Source: an uncultured candidate division Zixibacteria bacterium (GTDB lineage Bacteria; Zixibacteria; MSB-5A5; GN15; PGXB01). From it: 47,820 bases of DNA. The translations under genes and the position numbers were made by a program. Positions 15,337 through 23,511 of this stretch are shown one piece after another; position 1 is the stretch's first letter; every line of letters begins with the position of its first letter. The stretch spans positions 1 to 47,820 of the forward strand of contig CALAMC010000106.1 of NCBI GenBank assembly GCA_937925655.1. The letters are read 5' to 3'. Below the pieces are notes generated by a model that saw only the letters and a list, made by a program, of their open reading frames with translations, was not told where the DNA came from and searched no databases.

Positions 15337-16356
15337 ATGGAAAAAGATTCATACGATAATATGTCGCCCAGCAAAAAAGCCGCCATCGCGCTGGTCGCGT
15401 TCGGAACCGATGTTTCCGCCCAGGTGCTAAAAAGCATGTCGGAGCCGGACATGGAAATTCTGACGGTCGAGATGGCCAATCTGGGTGAGGTGCCGCCCGA
15501 AGTGGAAAAACGGGTGATCGAAGAATGTTATGAAATTTTCATGGCCCGCCAGTACATATCCCAGGGCGGCGTGGATTTCGCCAAAGCGGTACTGGAAAAG
15601 GCCGTCGGAAATGATAAAGCCAGCAGGATTTTATCGCGATTGGAATCGGCCCTTCATAAAACCGGATTCAACCTGCTGAAAAACATCGACGCCAAGCAAC
15701 TGGTCGGTTTTATTCAGAATGAGCATCCGCAGACGATCGCGTTAATTTTAACCCAGTTGACCGCGCATCAGGCGGCGGCGGTGCTAAGTGACCTGCCGTC
15801 GGAACTTCAGTCGGAAGTGGCATTGCGTATCTCGACGATGGAAAAAATATCGCCGGAAGTATTGAAGGAAATCGAGGCTTCTCTGGAAGGACATTTCGAT
15901 TCCTCGACGGCCGGGGATCTGTCGGTTTCGGGTGGCGCCAAGACGATGGCCGAAATTTTGAACCTGATTGAAAGCTCGGCCGAGAAAAATATTCTGCAGT
16001 CCATCGAGGCCGAAAACGCCGACCTGGCCGCCGAAATAAAGAACATGATGTTCGTCTTTGACGATATCGTTTTGCTCGACGACCGGTCCATTCAACGGTT
16101 GCTCAAAGAGGTCGAAACCAAGGACTTGTCCATTGCCCTTAAAGCCGCGGCCGACGAAGTTAAAAATAAGATTTTCGCCAATGTTTCCGAGCGTGTCTCG
16201 GTAATGATAAAGGAAGAGATGGAATTTCTGGGCCCGATGCGTCTGTCCGACGTCGAAGCCGCCCAGCAGAGAATAGTGGAATCGGTTCGACGACTCGAAG
16301 AAGAAGGTCAGATTGTCGTATCCGGTCGTGGCGGCAAGGAGGACATTATTGTCTAA
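15337..16356 (+). CDS. fliG: flagellar motor switch protein FliG
   Basis: The 339-aa protein shows all three FliG regions: the N-terminal FliF-binding part, the middle domain with EHPQT (about residue 128), and the C-terminal torque helix FDDIVLLDDRSIQRLLKEV with its conserved charged residues. FliG transmits torque between stator and rotor and sets rotation direction with FliM/FliN, which are not in the window. The gene is packed between fliF and fliH, and its last bases carry the fliH ribosome-binding site and start. Confidence 0.95.
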   Translation: MEKDSYDNMSPSKKAAIALVAFGTDVSAQVLKSMSEPDMEILTVEMANLGEVPPEVEKRVIEECYEIFMARQYISQGGVDFAKAVLEKAVGNDKASRILSRLESALHKTGFNLLKNIDAKQLVGFIQNEHPQTIALILTQLTAHQAAAVLSDLPSELQSEVALRISTMEKISPEVLKEIEASLEGHFDSSTAGDLSVSGGAKTMAEILNLIESSAEKNILQSIEAENADLAAEIKNMMFVFDDIVLLDDRSIQRLLKEVETKDLSIALKAAADEVKNKIFANVSERVSVMIKEEMEFLGPMRLSDVEAAQQRIVESVRRLEEEGQIVVSGRGGKEDIIV

Positions 16357-17056
16357 GCTTCTGGAAAGGCCGAGCCTTGGCACTAAAGTCATTATCGGTG
16401 AATATCGCTCCGATATCGAAATCGACCGCGAGATAGAAAGGCGCTTGCCCTCGATGTTCAAAGACATAAATGTGTTGACGACCACCGAAGGCAAAAAACT
16501 GATACCGGTTCAGGAACTATTAAAAATAGAAAAACAGGTTCGCCGGGAAAGAGAAGAGGCCGGCGATAGCGCCTATAAGAGAGGATTTGAAGAGGGGCAT
16601 CGCCAGGGACTTGAATCGGGCCATCAGGAAGCCCTGAAAGTGGTCGGCAATTTTAATTCTCTCATAAGTTCGATAGTAGCCCAGAGGGAGAAAATTTATG
16701 AAGAGGCACGTCAAAACGTCATGGAATTGATAATGGCCATTGCTCGTAAAGTAACTTTCGACGCCGTAAAAGTCGACGAAGAAATAACGGCCCGCATAAT
16801 TAAGGGGACTATCGACGGTCTGATCGATAAGACCCGAATAAAGATCAAAGTAAATCCACAGCACCTGCCTCTGCTCGAGCCGCAACTGGACAGATTCAAG
16901 GGGGATTCAACCCTTGTCAAGGAAATAACCATCGAACCGGACAACCGCGTCAAGTTCGGCGGCTGCTTCATTGAAACGCCCTCCGGAGACATTGACGCCC
17001 GTGTCGATTCGCAGATGGAAATTGTCGCCAAAGCCCTCTCGCCTGACGAAGTATAA
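16349..17056 (+). CDS. fliH: flagellar export regulator FliH
   Basis: The 235-aa protein has the FliH layout: a variable N-terminus, a glycine-repeat helix (AYKRGFEEGHRQGLESGH, about residues 85-102) and a C-terminal domain like the V/F-ATPase E subunit (ARKVTFDAVKVDEEI to GGCFIETPSGDIDARVDSQ). It binds the FliI ATPase and regulates it. The TTG at 16349 is taken because AAGGAGG lies 7 nt upstream; this start overlaps the fliG stop by 8 nt. An earlier in-frame TTG at 16313 lacks such a site. Confidence 0.9.
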   Translation: MSKLLERPSLGTKVIIGEYRSDIEIDREIERRLPSMFKDINVLTTTEGKKLIPVQELLKIEKQVRREREEAGDSAYKRGFEEGHRQGLESGHQEALKVVGNFNSLISSIVAQREKIYEEARQNVMELIMAIARKVTFDAVKVDEEITARIIKGTIDGLIDKTRIKIKVNPQHLPLLEPQLDRFKGDSTLVKEITIEPDNRVKFGGCFIETPSGDIDARVDSQMEIVAKALSPDEV

Positions 17057-18444
17057 TGATGAAACAGCTTCCCTACGATTTGTTTCTTAAACGGATCAAT
17101 TCCGTTCATACCATAAAACAATCGGGCAAAGTAGTTAAGACAATCGGGTTGGTCGTGGAGTCGGAAGGTCCGGCCGTGTCTATCGGCGACCTGTGCACGA
17201 TAGAAAATCCCGACGGTGAAAAGACGCGGGCCGAAGTGGTCGGCTTTCGCGAAAACAGAATCTTGTTGATGCCTCTGGGGAGTATGACCGGTATCACGCC
17301 CGGTTCGATAGTCGTCTCGACCGGTGAGCAATTGCGTGTTCCGGTTGGAAATGAGTTGATCGGACGGGTGATCGACGGTTTGGGCCGTCCCCTTGACGGC
17401 AAAGGACCCATCCTGACGGTCAATACGAGGCGTATCGAAAGCCCCCCCATCCCGGCCTTCAGCCGGCGGCGCATCAATGAAGCACTGCGGACCGGCATCC
17501 GCGTTATCGATCTGATGGCCACCTGTGGCAGAGGACAGCGCATGGGAATATTTGCCGGTTCGGGCGTCGGCAAGTCGGTTATGCTGGGCATGATCGCCCG
17601 CGGCTCCTCGGCCGACGTCAATATCATTGCGCTGGTAGGAGAACGGGGCAGAGAAGTCCGCGAATTTGTGGAAAAGGACCTGGGCGAAGAAGGCCTTAAG
17701 AGGTCTATAATTATCGCTGTCACATCCGATCAGCCCGCCCTGATACGAATCAAAGGAGCCATGGCGGCGACGGCCATTGCCGAACATTTCCGCGATCAGG
17801 GCAAAAATGTCATGTTGCTGATGGACTCGATCACGCGTATCGCCATAGCCCAAAGAGAAATCGGGCTGGCCGTAGGTGAACCGCCGGCAACCAAGGGATT
17901 TACTCCCTCCGTGTTCGCCCTTCTGCCCAGAATACTGGAGCGCGCCGGGAATAATGACAAAGGTTCTATAACCGGGTTATATACGGTCCTGGTGGAAGGC
18001 GATGACGTCAATGAGCCTATTTCCGATGCCGTGCGCTCGATTCTGGACGGCCATATTTCATTGTCGCGCAAGCTGGCGGCGCATAATCAATACCCCGCGG
18101 TGGATGTGCTCGATTCGATCAGCCGTCTGATGATCGACGTGGTCGATCAGGAACAGATGGATCTGGCGGCACAGGTTCGCGAAATAATCGCCACCTATCG
18201 CGAATCCGAGGATTTGATAAATATCGGGGCCTATGTTAAAGGTTCATCGGAAAAAATAGACTACGCCATATCGAAAATAGACAAAATATACCAGTTTTTC
18301 CGTCAGAAAATTTCTGAGAACGATGATTTTGAGAAATCAAAGGCGGCCCTGATTGAAATATTAAAGCCCGAGGGAGGGCGAATCGATGGCGAAAAAGTTC
18401 CAGTTCCGGCTGGAAAAGCTGCTTCAGCTAAGATCGCACGATGA
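17056..18444 (+). CDS. fliI: flagellum-specific export ATPase FliI
   Basis: The 462-aa ATPase resembles F1-beta. Walker A is FAGSGVGKSVMLGM (about residues 171-184), the arginine-rich GERGREVREF follows, and Walker B is VMLLMDSITRIA. It energises substrate entry into the type III flagellar export gate together with FliH and FliJ. The start overlaps the fliH stop by one base; a second ATG lies 3 bp on. The C-terminus overlaps fliJ by 59 nt. Confidence 0.96.
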   Translation: MMKQLPYDLFLKRINSVHTIKQSGKVVKTIGLVVESEGPAVSIGDLCTIENPDGEKTRAEVVGFRENRILLMPLGSMTGITPGSIVVSTGEQLRVPVGNELIGRVIDGLGRPLDGKGPILTVNTRRIESPPIPAFSRRRINEALRTGIRVIDLMATCGRGQRMGIFAGSGVGKSVMLGMIARGSSADVNIIALVGERGREVREFVEKDLGEEGLKRSIIIAVTSDQPALIRIKGAMAATAIAEHFRDQGKNVMLLMDSITRIAIAQREIGLAVGEPPATKGFTPSVFALLPRILERAGNNDKGSITGLYTVLVEGDDVNEPISDAVRSILDGHISLSRKLAAHNQYPAVDVLDSISRLMIDVVDQEQMDLAAQVREIIATYRESEDLINIGAYVKGSSEKIDYAISKIDKIYQFFRQKISENDDFEKSKAALIEILKPEGGRIDGEKVPVPAGKAASAKIAR

Positions 18445-18844
18445 AACACTGAAGCAAAAAGAACTGGCGGTTTCGGCACGCAAGGTCATGTCCCAGCAGG
18501 AATTTATCCATAACCTTGACAGGCGCAACCGTGCGGGCCAGGACGACAGCCGGAAATATTTGACAGGGCACATTGACCCCAACCACCTCGTGCGGTACTC
18601 CAGATACTTCATGAAACTCAAGAAAGACAAATTGTCAGGGATGGAAGTCCTCAAAGTCCTGGAGCGGGAGCGGGAGAAGCACCGGCAGGAACTGCTCGAA
18701 GCCACCCGCCGCCGTCAGATTCTCGAAAAACTTCGGGAAAAGAAAAGGGAGGCCTATCTCAAGAAGGCCGAACTGGTTTCACAAAAAGAACAGGACGAAA
18801 TCGCGTCCAATTATTCCCTGCAAAAAAGTAGCTCCCGATTTTAG
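18386..18844 (+). CDS. fliJ: flagellar export protein FliJ
   Basis: The 152-aa, highly charged, coiled-coil protein starts MAKKFQFRLEKLLQLRSHDE, the FliJ N-terminal signature, and consists mainly of two long helices. FliJ acts as central stalk of the FliI hexamer and escorts export chaperones. It overlaps fliI by 59 nt, with GGGAGGG inside fliI as its ribosome-binding site. It is the last gene of the flgB unit; the next gene is convergent. Confidence 0.85.
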   Translation: MAKKFQFRLEKLLQLRSHDETLKQKELAVSARKVMSQQEFIHNLDRRNRAGQDDSRKYLTGHIDPNHLVRYSRYFMKLKKDKLSGMEVLKVLEREREKHRQELLEATRRRQILEKLREKKREAYLKKAELVSQKEQDEIASNYSLQKSSSRF

Positions 18845-18855
18845 ACACCGGGAGC
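18831..18855. terminator. possible weak hairpin at the end of the fliJ unit
   Basis: GCTCCCG (18831-18837) and CGGGAGC (18849-18855) pair around an 11-nt loop and span the fliJ stop. There is no T tract. It may mark the end of the flgB-fliJ transcript facing the convergent gene, possibly in a Rho-assisted way. Confidence 0.3.
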
Positions 18856-18901
18856 CGACTGACAATAGACGATACATCCACATCAAAGGCGGATTTTTCT
18901 G

Positions 18902-20197
18902 CTATTTCAGCATCATCATTTTCCTGCTACGACTGAAATCTCCTGCTTTGATTCGATAAAAATACATACCCGATGCAACCGGATTATTGTTGTCGTCATA
19001 GCCATCAAATATGACGAAATGCACTCCGGGATTCATATGCTCATCGACGAGAGTTTTAACTTTTTCACCCAGTATGTTATATACGGTCAAGGTAACGTCG
19101 GCGGCTCTGGGCAGTGCGAATTCGATCCTTGTCGAAGGGTTAAAGGGATTGGGGTAGTTCTGCGCCAGGGCGAATTCCTTGGGCAAAAGATTGTTGTCGA
19201 AATCTTCCTCAACGGGCACGGTATGTTTTATCTCGATCTGGCCCGGGTGGAAGTATGGCTCGATAGTCATGCCGCCGCCGGAAGAGGGGCGGTGAAAAAC
19301 GGTTTTCCAGAAACCGAGGTAGGGCTCCGAGTTTATCAAGACGGTATGTTCGGGGGCATTAATATCAATGTCGAAGTAGAGCGTCGCCAACACGCCTTCG
19401 CCCGCCGGCATAGGCATTAACGAATTGAATTTAATCGTAATCAGCAGTTGCCGCTCCGGCAAATTGGTGGCCACCGTCTTATTCAGAGCCGACTCGGACC
19501 GCGTTCCGCTGAAATTAACGGTATTGAAAGTTATATCATCGGACGTATATTCCAGCGCCAGGGCAATGGAATCAACTTCGATTTCGTTATAACCGTATAC
19601 GTTGACGGCAACCCCATTTCCGGGACGACCGACGACGGCATCGACCCAGATGGAATCGAGCGTGGCGGGTGCTTCAAGCACGCGAATATTGCCGGTGACA
19701 ATTTGGGGTTTTATCTGAATACCTGCTTCCGATGCAAAAAAGGTTTTGCGCATACCACCGCCGGGCAGTGCCCAAAAGGCGGTGTCAATCGGCAAATCGC
19801 GGCCAACTGCATTTGATTTAACAGTGAAATATAAATTGAATCCGCGCCCGCTTCCGGGCGGGAAAGGATTATCAAAGTCATAAAAAAACAAGTCAATCAT
19901 ATGAGCGGTATCATTAAAGACAACACGCTGGGTGTCAGTTTCAGAAATGAAATCGAATCTGCCGCCGCTGAAATTGAAGGAGTCCGGGATAAGGTATAGG
20001 GAGTCAAATTTTAACGTAACTTCAATGGCCGAGACGGCCTCGGAATTCGTAATGAAAACCGGCACAATCGCCGTCCGCCCCGCATAAGCCTCAACCGAAT
20101 CAACTTTGACCGTATCATTGATACCCGCATAGTTGGCCGATGCGTTAAAGGCCAGACAAACTATTAAAGCTGAATAAATACATATTTTCGATTTCAT
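18902..20197 (-). CDS. secreted protein with two cohesin-like domains and a type IX-like sorting domain
   Basis: The 431-aa product has a signal peptide (MKSKICIYSALIVCLAFNASA). Two tandem beta-sandwich domains resemble cohesins (VDSVEAYAGRTAIVPVFITN and the second unit near residues 180-310). The roughly 85-residue C-terminal domain has NYPNPFNPSTRIEF, VTLTVYNILGEKVKTL and GMYFYRIKAGDF, the T9SS type A sorting signal family of FCB bacteria. It should be exported across the outer membrane or anchored on it. The ATG at 20197 has AGGAG upstream. It is the only antisense gene in the flagellar locus and separates fliJ from flgF. Ligand and role are unknown. Confidence 0.85.
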   Translation of the reverse strand: MKSKICIYSALIVCLAFNASANYAGINDTVKVDSVEAYAGRTAIVPVFITNSEAVSAIEVTLKFDSLYLIPDSFNFSGGRFDFISETDTQRVVFNDTAHMIDLFFYDFDNPFPPGSGRGFNLYFTVKSNAVGRDLPIDTAFWALPGGGMRKTFFASEAGIQIKPQIVTGNIRVLEAPATLDSIWVDAVVGRPGNGVAVNVYGYNEIEVDSIALALEYTSDDITFNTVNFSGTRSESALNKTVATNLPERQLLITIKFNSLMPMPAGEGVLATLYFDIDINAPEHTVLINSEPYLGFWKTVFHRPSSGGGMTIEPYFHPGQIEIKHTVPVEEDFDNNLLPKEFALAQNYPNPFNPSTRIEFALPRAADVTLTVYNILGEKVKTLVDEHMNPGVHFVIFDGYDDNNNPVASGMYFYRIKAGDFSRSRKMMMLK

Positions 20198-20501
20198 GTA
20201 AACTCCTCTCATATCGCCGAAGACCAATCACGCAAACGTAATGCGAAATTTCGAAAATTTTCATTAAAATCGACTGTTTCATTCAAGTCGATGTAATAAC
20301 GCAAGTTGAGAAAGTTTTCTTTAGTCATAATATAAGGAATTCAGGCTGACTGAACAAGCGAAATTGCCTTCAGGCATCAAAAATTGTGCAAATCGTTGCA
20401 TTCACGTTTTCCGATTAGCCCCAATCCATCAGAAAGCGACTATTACATAATTAATTGAAAAATTAGACCATTCCGGACGGAAATGCCTTATTGGATTGAC
20501 C

Positions 20502-20514
20502 GGAAATATTTTCC
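20502..20514. promoter_or_regulatory. GGAAA-TAT-TTTCC dyad, candidate enhancer of the flgF promoter
   Basis: This perfect 5-3-5 dyad is centred about 131 bp before the predicted sigma-54 start of flgF. It has the architecture of the dyads before the flgB promoter and the kinase gene. It is a candidate binding site for the NtrC-type regulator. No clear partner site 20-23 bp away was found here. Confidence 0.38.
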
Positions 20515-20612
20515 CAAAACAGATCCAAATACAATAAAGCGGGATTGTAAAACATCGCATAAGTCATTGTAATATGGCACGTTGAGGAAGTGGGGCGGGA
20601 CCATGAAAAATG

Positions 20613-20628
20613 TGGCATGGAGACTGCT
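20613..20628 (+). promoter_or_regulatory. sigma-54 promoter of flgF
   Basis: TGGCATGGAGACTGCT has GG (20614-20615) and GC (20626-20627) at exact -24/-12 spacing. It shares TGGCA, the downstream GA and CTGC with the flgB promoter. The start should be near 20639, 16 nt before the flgF ATG. It drives the flgFGAHIJNK unit. Confidence 0.72.
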
Positions 20629-20654
20629 TAATAATATGTCGGAGAAATGGCATT

Positions 20655-21389
20655 ATGATAAAAGGTATGTACAAGGCCGCATCGGCCATGATTCCGCGGA
20701 TAAGGCAACAGGAAACCATCGCCAATAATCTGGCCAACGCTTCTGCCCCTGGATTTAAGAAAGACATGGTATTTACTCAAGAGCTTTCCAAGGCGCAGGC
20801 CCGGCGGGTCGAGCGCAAGAATGATTGGGAAACGCCGATGATCGACCAGGTCTATACCAATTATGACCAGGGTTCTTTGGACCGAACAAACAACCCTCTC
20901 GATATGGCCATTGAGGGCATCGGCTTTTTTGTCGTTCAAGACCCCGAAACAGAAGACCTCTATCTGACACGGGGAGGCAACTTCTCGATCAGTCCTGACG
21001 GTTATTTGAGCACTCCTGATGGTATGAGGGTGATGAGCGATGCCGGGCCGATCACACTTGAGGGTGGCGATGTAACGGTATCCGAAACCGGTCAAATAGC
21101 TGTGAATGAAACGCCCGTGGCCAATATCCGTGTAACCGAACCGGACGATATCAACCGGTTAACCAAAGTCGGCAAGAACGCTTTCAATATACCCGACGGC
21201 GTCGAATTGCGGGCGGCTGTAAATTTCGCCATACGTCAGGGCTATTTGGAATCCTCGAATATCGATGCCGTTCGCGAGATGGTCGACATGATTATCTCGT
21301 TTCGCGGCTATGAATCCGACGCGCAGGCGTTGAAAATCCAGGACGGGACTCTGGAAAAGCTGATTAACAATGTGGGACGAGTACGATAA
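20655..21389 (+). CDS. flgF: flagellar rod protein FlgF
   Basis: The 244-aa protein begins MIKGMYKAASAMIPRIRQQE with the axial motif TIANNLANASAPGFKKD. It has the central flagellar basal-body beta domain (LTRGGNFSISPDGYLSTPDG) and the C-terminal helix REMVDMIISFRGYESDAQAL. It is shorter than FlgG and lies just before it, which points to FlgF, the rod protein between FlgC and FlgG. The ATG at 20655 is preferred over one at 20610, because GGAGA lies 9-14 nt upstream and the earlier ATG precedes the sigma-54 start site. Confidence 0.92.
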   Translation: MIKGMYKAASAMIPRIRQQETIANNLANASAPGFKKDMVFTQELSKAQARRVERKNDWETPMIDQVYTNYDQGSLDRTNNPLDMAIEGIGFFVVQDPETEDLYLTRGGNFSISPDGYLSTPDGMRVMSDAGPITLEGGDVTVSETGQIAVNETPVANIRVTEPDDINRLTKVGKNAFNIPDGVELRAAVNFAIRQGYLESSNIDAVREMVDMIISFRGYESDAQALKIQDGTLEKLINNVGRVR

Positions 21390-21411
21390 CCCTTAAGAAA
21401 GAGAGGGTCTT

Positions 21412-22197
21412 ATGATAAAAGCCATGAGAACGGCGGCCACCGGTATGGTCGCCCAGCAGTTGAATATCGATAACATCGCCAATAACCTGTCCAACGTCAA
21501 TACGACCGGTTTTAAGCGCTCCAAAGTGGAGTTCCAGGACATTTTATATCAAAACCTTCGCAAAGCCGGAACGGCTACGGCCATCAACAGCAGTGTCCCG
21601 ACCAATCTTGACGTCGGCTATGGCACAAGGGCGGTTGCCACCGTGCGTGAGTTTTCGGTCGGCGACTATGTCCAGACGAACAACGCTCTTGATTTGGCCA
21701 TCAGCGGCAATGGATTTTTCCAGATTTCCATGCCCGATGGAACCACGTCGTACACACGCGATGGCGCTTTCAAGCTTTCGGCCGACGGCCAGATTGTTAC
21801 CTCCGACGGATTCTTTCTTACCCCCGAAATAAGCATACCCGAAGACGCGATGTCGATATCGGTGACGGTAGACGGCGAGGTTTCGGTCCTGATAGCGGGA
21901 AGTTCCGATCCGCAAACGGTGGGTACAATCGAACTGGCCAAATTTATCAACCCGGCCGGTCTTTCGGCGGTCGGACACAATCTGTATATCGAAACCGCCG
22001 CCTCGGGGAGTCCCATACTCGGGCAACCGTCACTCGACGGTTTGGGAAAAATCGACCAGGGTTACCTGGAAATGTCCAACGTTCAGGTCGTCGATGAGAT
22101 GGTCAATATGATCGTGGCGCAAAGATCATACGAATTGAATTCCAAGGTTATTCGGACCGGCGAAGAAATGGCGCAGGTCATAAATAACCTGAAATAA
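21412..22197 (+). CDS. flgG: flagellar distal rod protein FlgG
   Basis: The 261-aa protein has the highly conserved FlgG features: MIKAMRTAATGMVAQQLNID, NNLSNVNTTGFKRSKVEFQD, LYQNLRKAGT, a DGAFKLSADGQIVTSDGF motif and the terminal MVNMIVAQRSYELNSKVI. It polymerises as the distal rod that runs through the P and L rings. The ribosome-binding site AAGAGAGGG precedes the ATG. The gene follows flgF by 22 bp. Confidence 0.97.
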   Translation: MIKAMRTAATGMVAQQLNIDNIANNLSNVNTTGFKRSKVEFQDILYQNLRKAGTATAINSSVPTNLDVGYGTRAVATVREFSVGDYVQTNNALDLAISGNGFFQISMPDGTTSYTRDGAFKLSADGQIVTSDGFFLTPEISIPEDAMSISVTVDGEVSVLIAGSSDPQTVGTIELAKFINPAGLSAVGHNLYIETAASGSPILGQPSLDGLGKIDQGYLEMSNVQVVDEMVNMIVAQRSYELNSKVIRTGEEMAQVINNLK

Positions 22198-22206
22198 AAG
22201 AGCAAT

Positions 22207-22902
22207 ATGATGGCGAGACGCAAATGGATTTGCACGGGACTGATTGTTTTAGCGGCGGTCACGACTGCTTCGGCTTTCGACGACGGTCTGAAAAATGATT
22301 TGTCTGATGCCATAATTAATTGTTTCCGCCTCGATTCTCAAAGCGTCCGGGTGGAATTTCGCAAAATTCGGTTGATAGGCGTAAAGGGCGATTATGACAG
22401 CCTGGCGGTGGAGCCGGTATCGAATGGACGCCCGGTCGGGCGAGTCATCGTGAAAGCCAGCCTGTTCAAAAGCGGGGAGCTTTTGGAATCAGGACAGGTT
22501 AGCGTCAATATTTTCAATTACATGAATGTCATGGTCGCGAGCGACCGTATCAACCGCAACTCCCTGTTATCCCCGGAATCGATCGCATTTGAAAGCCGGG
22601 ATGTGACCTATCTGGCCGATAAACCCCTGACCGATATCAACGAGATTGCGGGGCGGAGAACCAGACGACTGGTCGGTAAAGGCAATATTCTAACCTATGC
22701 CAATACCGAAATAGTCCCCACCGTGGAAGTGGGACGCGAAGTTACGATTATTTATCGTGCCGGTGTTCTGGAAATTTCGGCTTTGGGAACGGCGCTGGAA
22801 AACGGTTATACCGGTGAAAGCATTCGGGTCCGCAACGAACAATCGAAAAAAACCATTGAGGCAATCATAAATAACGAGCAAACGGTGCTGGTGGCGCCGT
22901 GA
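22207..22902 (+). CDS. flgA: P-ring assembly chaperone FlgA
   Basis: The 231-aa protein has an N-terminal signal peptide ending near ASAFD and a C-terminal SAF-type domain (ASDRINRNSLLSPESIAFES onward, with VEVGREVTIIYRAGVLEIS). This is the arrangement of the periplasmic chaperone FlgA, which helps FlgI assemble the P ring. flgH and flgI follow. Two ATG codons lie at 22207 and 22210. The N-terminal half is poorly conserved, as is usual for FlgA. Confidence 0.87.
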   Translation: MMARRKWICTGLIVLAAVTTASAFDDGLKNDLSDAIINCFRLDSQSVRVEFRKIRLIGVKGDYDSLAVEPVSNGRPVGRVIVKASLFKSGELLESGQVSVNIFNYMNVMVASDRINRNSLLSPESIAFESRDVTYLADKPLTDINEIAGRRTRRLVGKGNILTYANTEIVPTVEVGREVTIIYRAGVLEISALGTALENGYTGESIRVRNEQSKKTIEAIINNEQTVLVAP

Positions 22903-22915
22903 GACGAGGTGTGTC

Positions 22916-23503
22916 ATGAAACTTAAAAGGATATTTTTAATAACCATCTTTTTGCTGCTTCTGCCATTTTCGCTACGCGTCTGGTCGGGTGACTTCGGGC
23001 AGTCAACGTCGCTGTTCACGGATATCAAGGCGCATGGTATCGGCGATATTTTAACCGTACTCATATATGAATCGGCGAGTGCCACAACGCAGGCGGAGAC
23101 CAAAACCCAGAAAGACGGTAAATTCGAACTTGAGGGCGGGCCTGGTATCGGAACGCTCGATTTTCTGCCGTTGTTCGGTATCAGCGGCGAAAACAAAGGT
23201 TCCCACAACGGCAAGGGCGAAAATCAGCGCAGTCAGTCGTTGCGCGGCAAGATGACGGTAACCGTGACAGGCATCAAAGAAAACGGCGACCTTATTATCA
23301 AGGGTAGTCGGACGGTCAATATATCCAAGGAAAAGGAAACCATGTCTCTTTCGGGAGTGGTCCGCCAGAGGGATATTGCGGCCGATAATACCGTCGCTTC
23401 GTATTTGATCGCCGACGCGGAGATATCGTACACGGGTCGCGGGGCCGGGTCCGACGCCAGCCGACCGGGACCATTAATGCGGTTTCTCAACTGGCTGTTT
23501 TAG
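22916..23503 (+). CDS. flgH: flagellar L-ring protein FlgH
   Basis: The 195-aa protein has a hydrophobic signal sequence and FlgH motifs: SLFTDIKAHGIGDILTVLI near the mature start, then TGIKENGDLIIKGSRTVNIS, and SGVVRQRDIAADNTVASYLIADAEISYTGRG. It forms the outer-membrane bushing around the rod. FlgH is normally a lipoprotein, but no cysteine follows this signal peptide (LPFSLRVWSGDFG), so lipidation in the usual way is not possible. The C-terminus LMRFLNWLF is the common FlgH end. flgI starts 8 bp after the stop. Confidence 0.93.
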   Translation: MKLKRIFLITIFLLLLPFSLRVWSGDFGQSTSLFTDIKAHGIGDILTVLIYESASATTQAETKTQKDGKFELEGGPGIGTLDFLPLFGISGENKGSHNGKGENQRSQSLRGKMTVTVTGIKENGDLIIKGSRTVNISKEKETMSLSGVVRQRDIAADNTVASYLIADAEISYTGRGAGSDASRPGPLMRFLNWLF

Positions 23504-23511
23504 GAGGACAT

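Larger units (their letters stand above)
20198..20654. other. divergent intergenic region (sorting-domain gene / flgF)
   Basis: About 450 bp hold no gene I can support. It contains a perfect dyad ATCGACT/AGTCGAT (20269-20292), TTCCG-GA-CGGAA (20471-20482), the GGAAA-TAT-TTTCC dyad (20502-20514) and the flgF sigma-54 promoter (20613-20628). A TGGCACG at 20575-20581 lacks the -12 GC. The promoter of the leftward gene was not clear. AT content is high next to the leftward gene. Confidence 0.6.

Noticed and set aside
16711..17853. 380-residue open frame antisense to fliH and fliI
   Set aside because: It crosses the fliH/fliI junction and its composition (many Asp, His, Arg, Gln) is that of a shadow frame.
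20575..20590. TGGCACG upstream of flgF as a sigma-54 promoter
   Set aside because: The -24 half is good, but the sequence has no GC at the -12 position; the site at 20613-20628 fits both elements.
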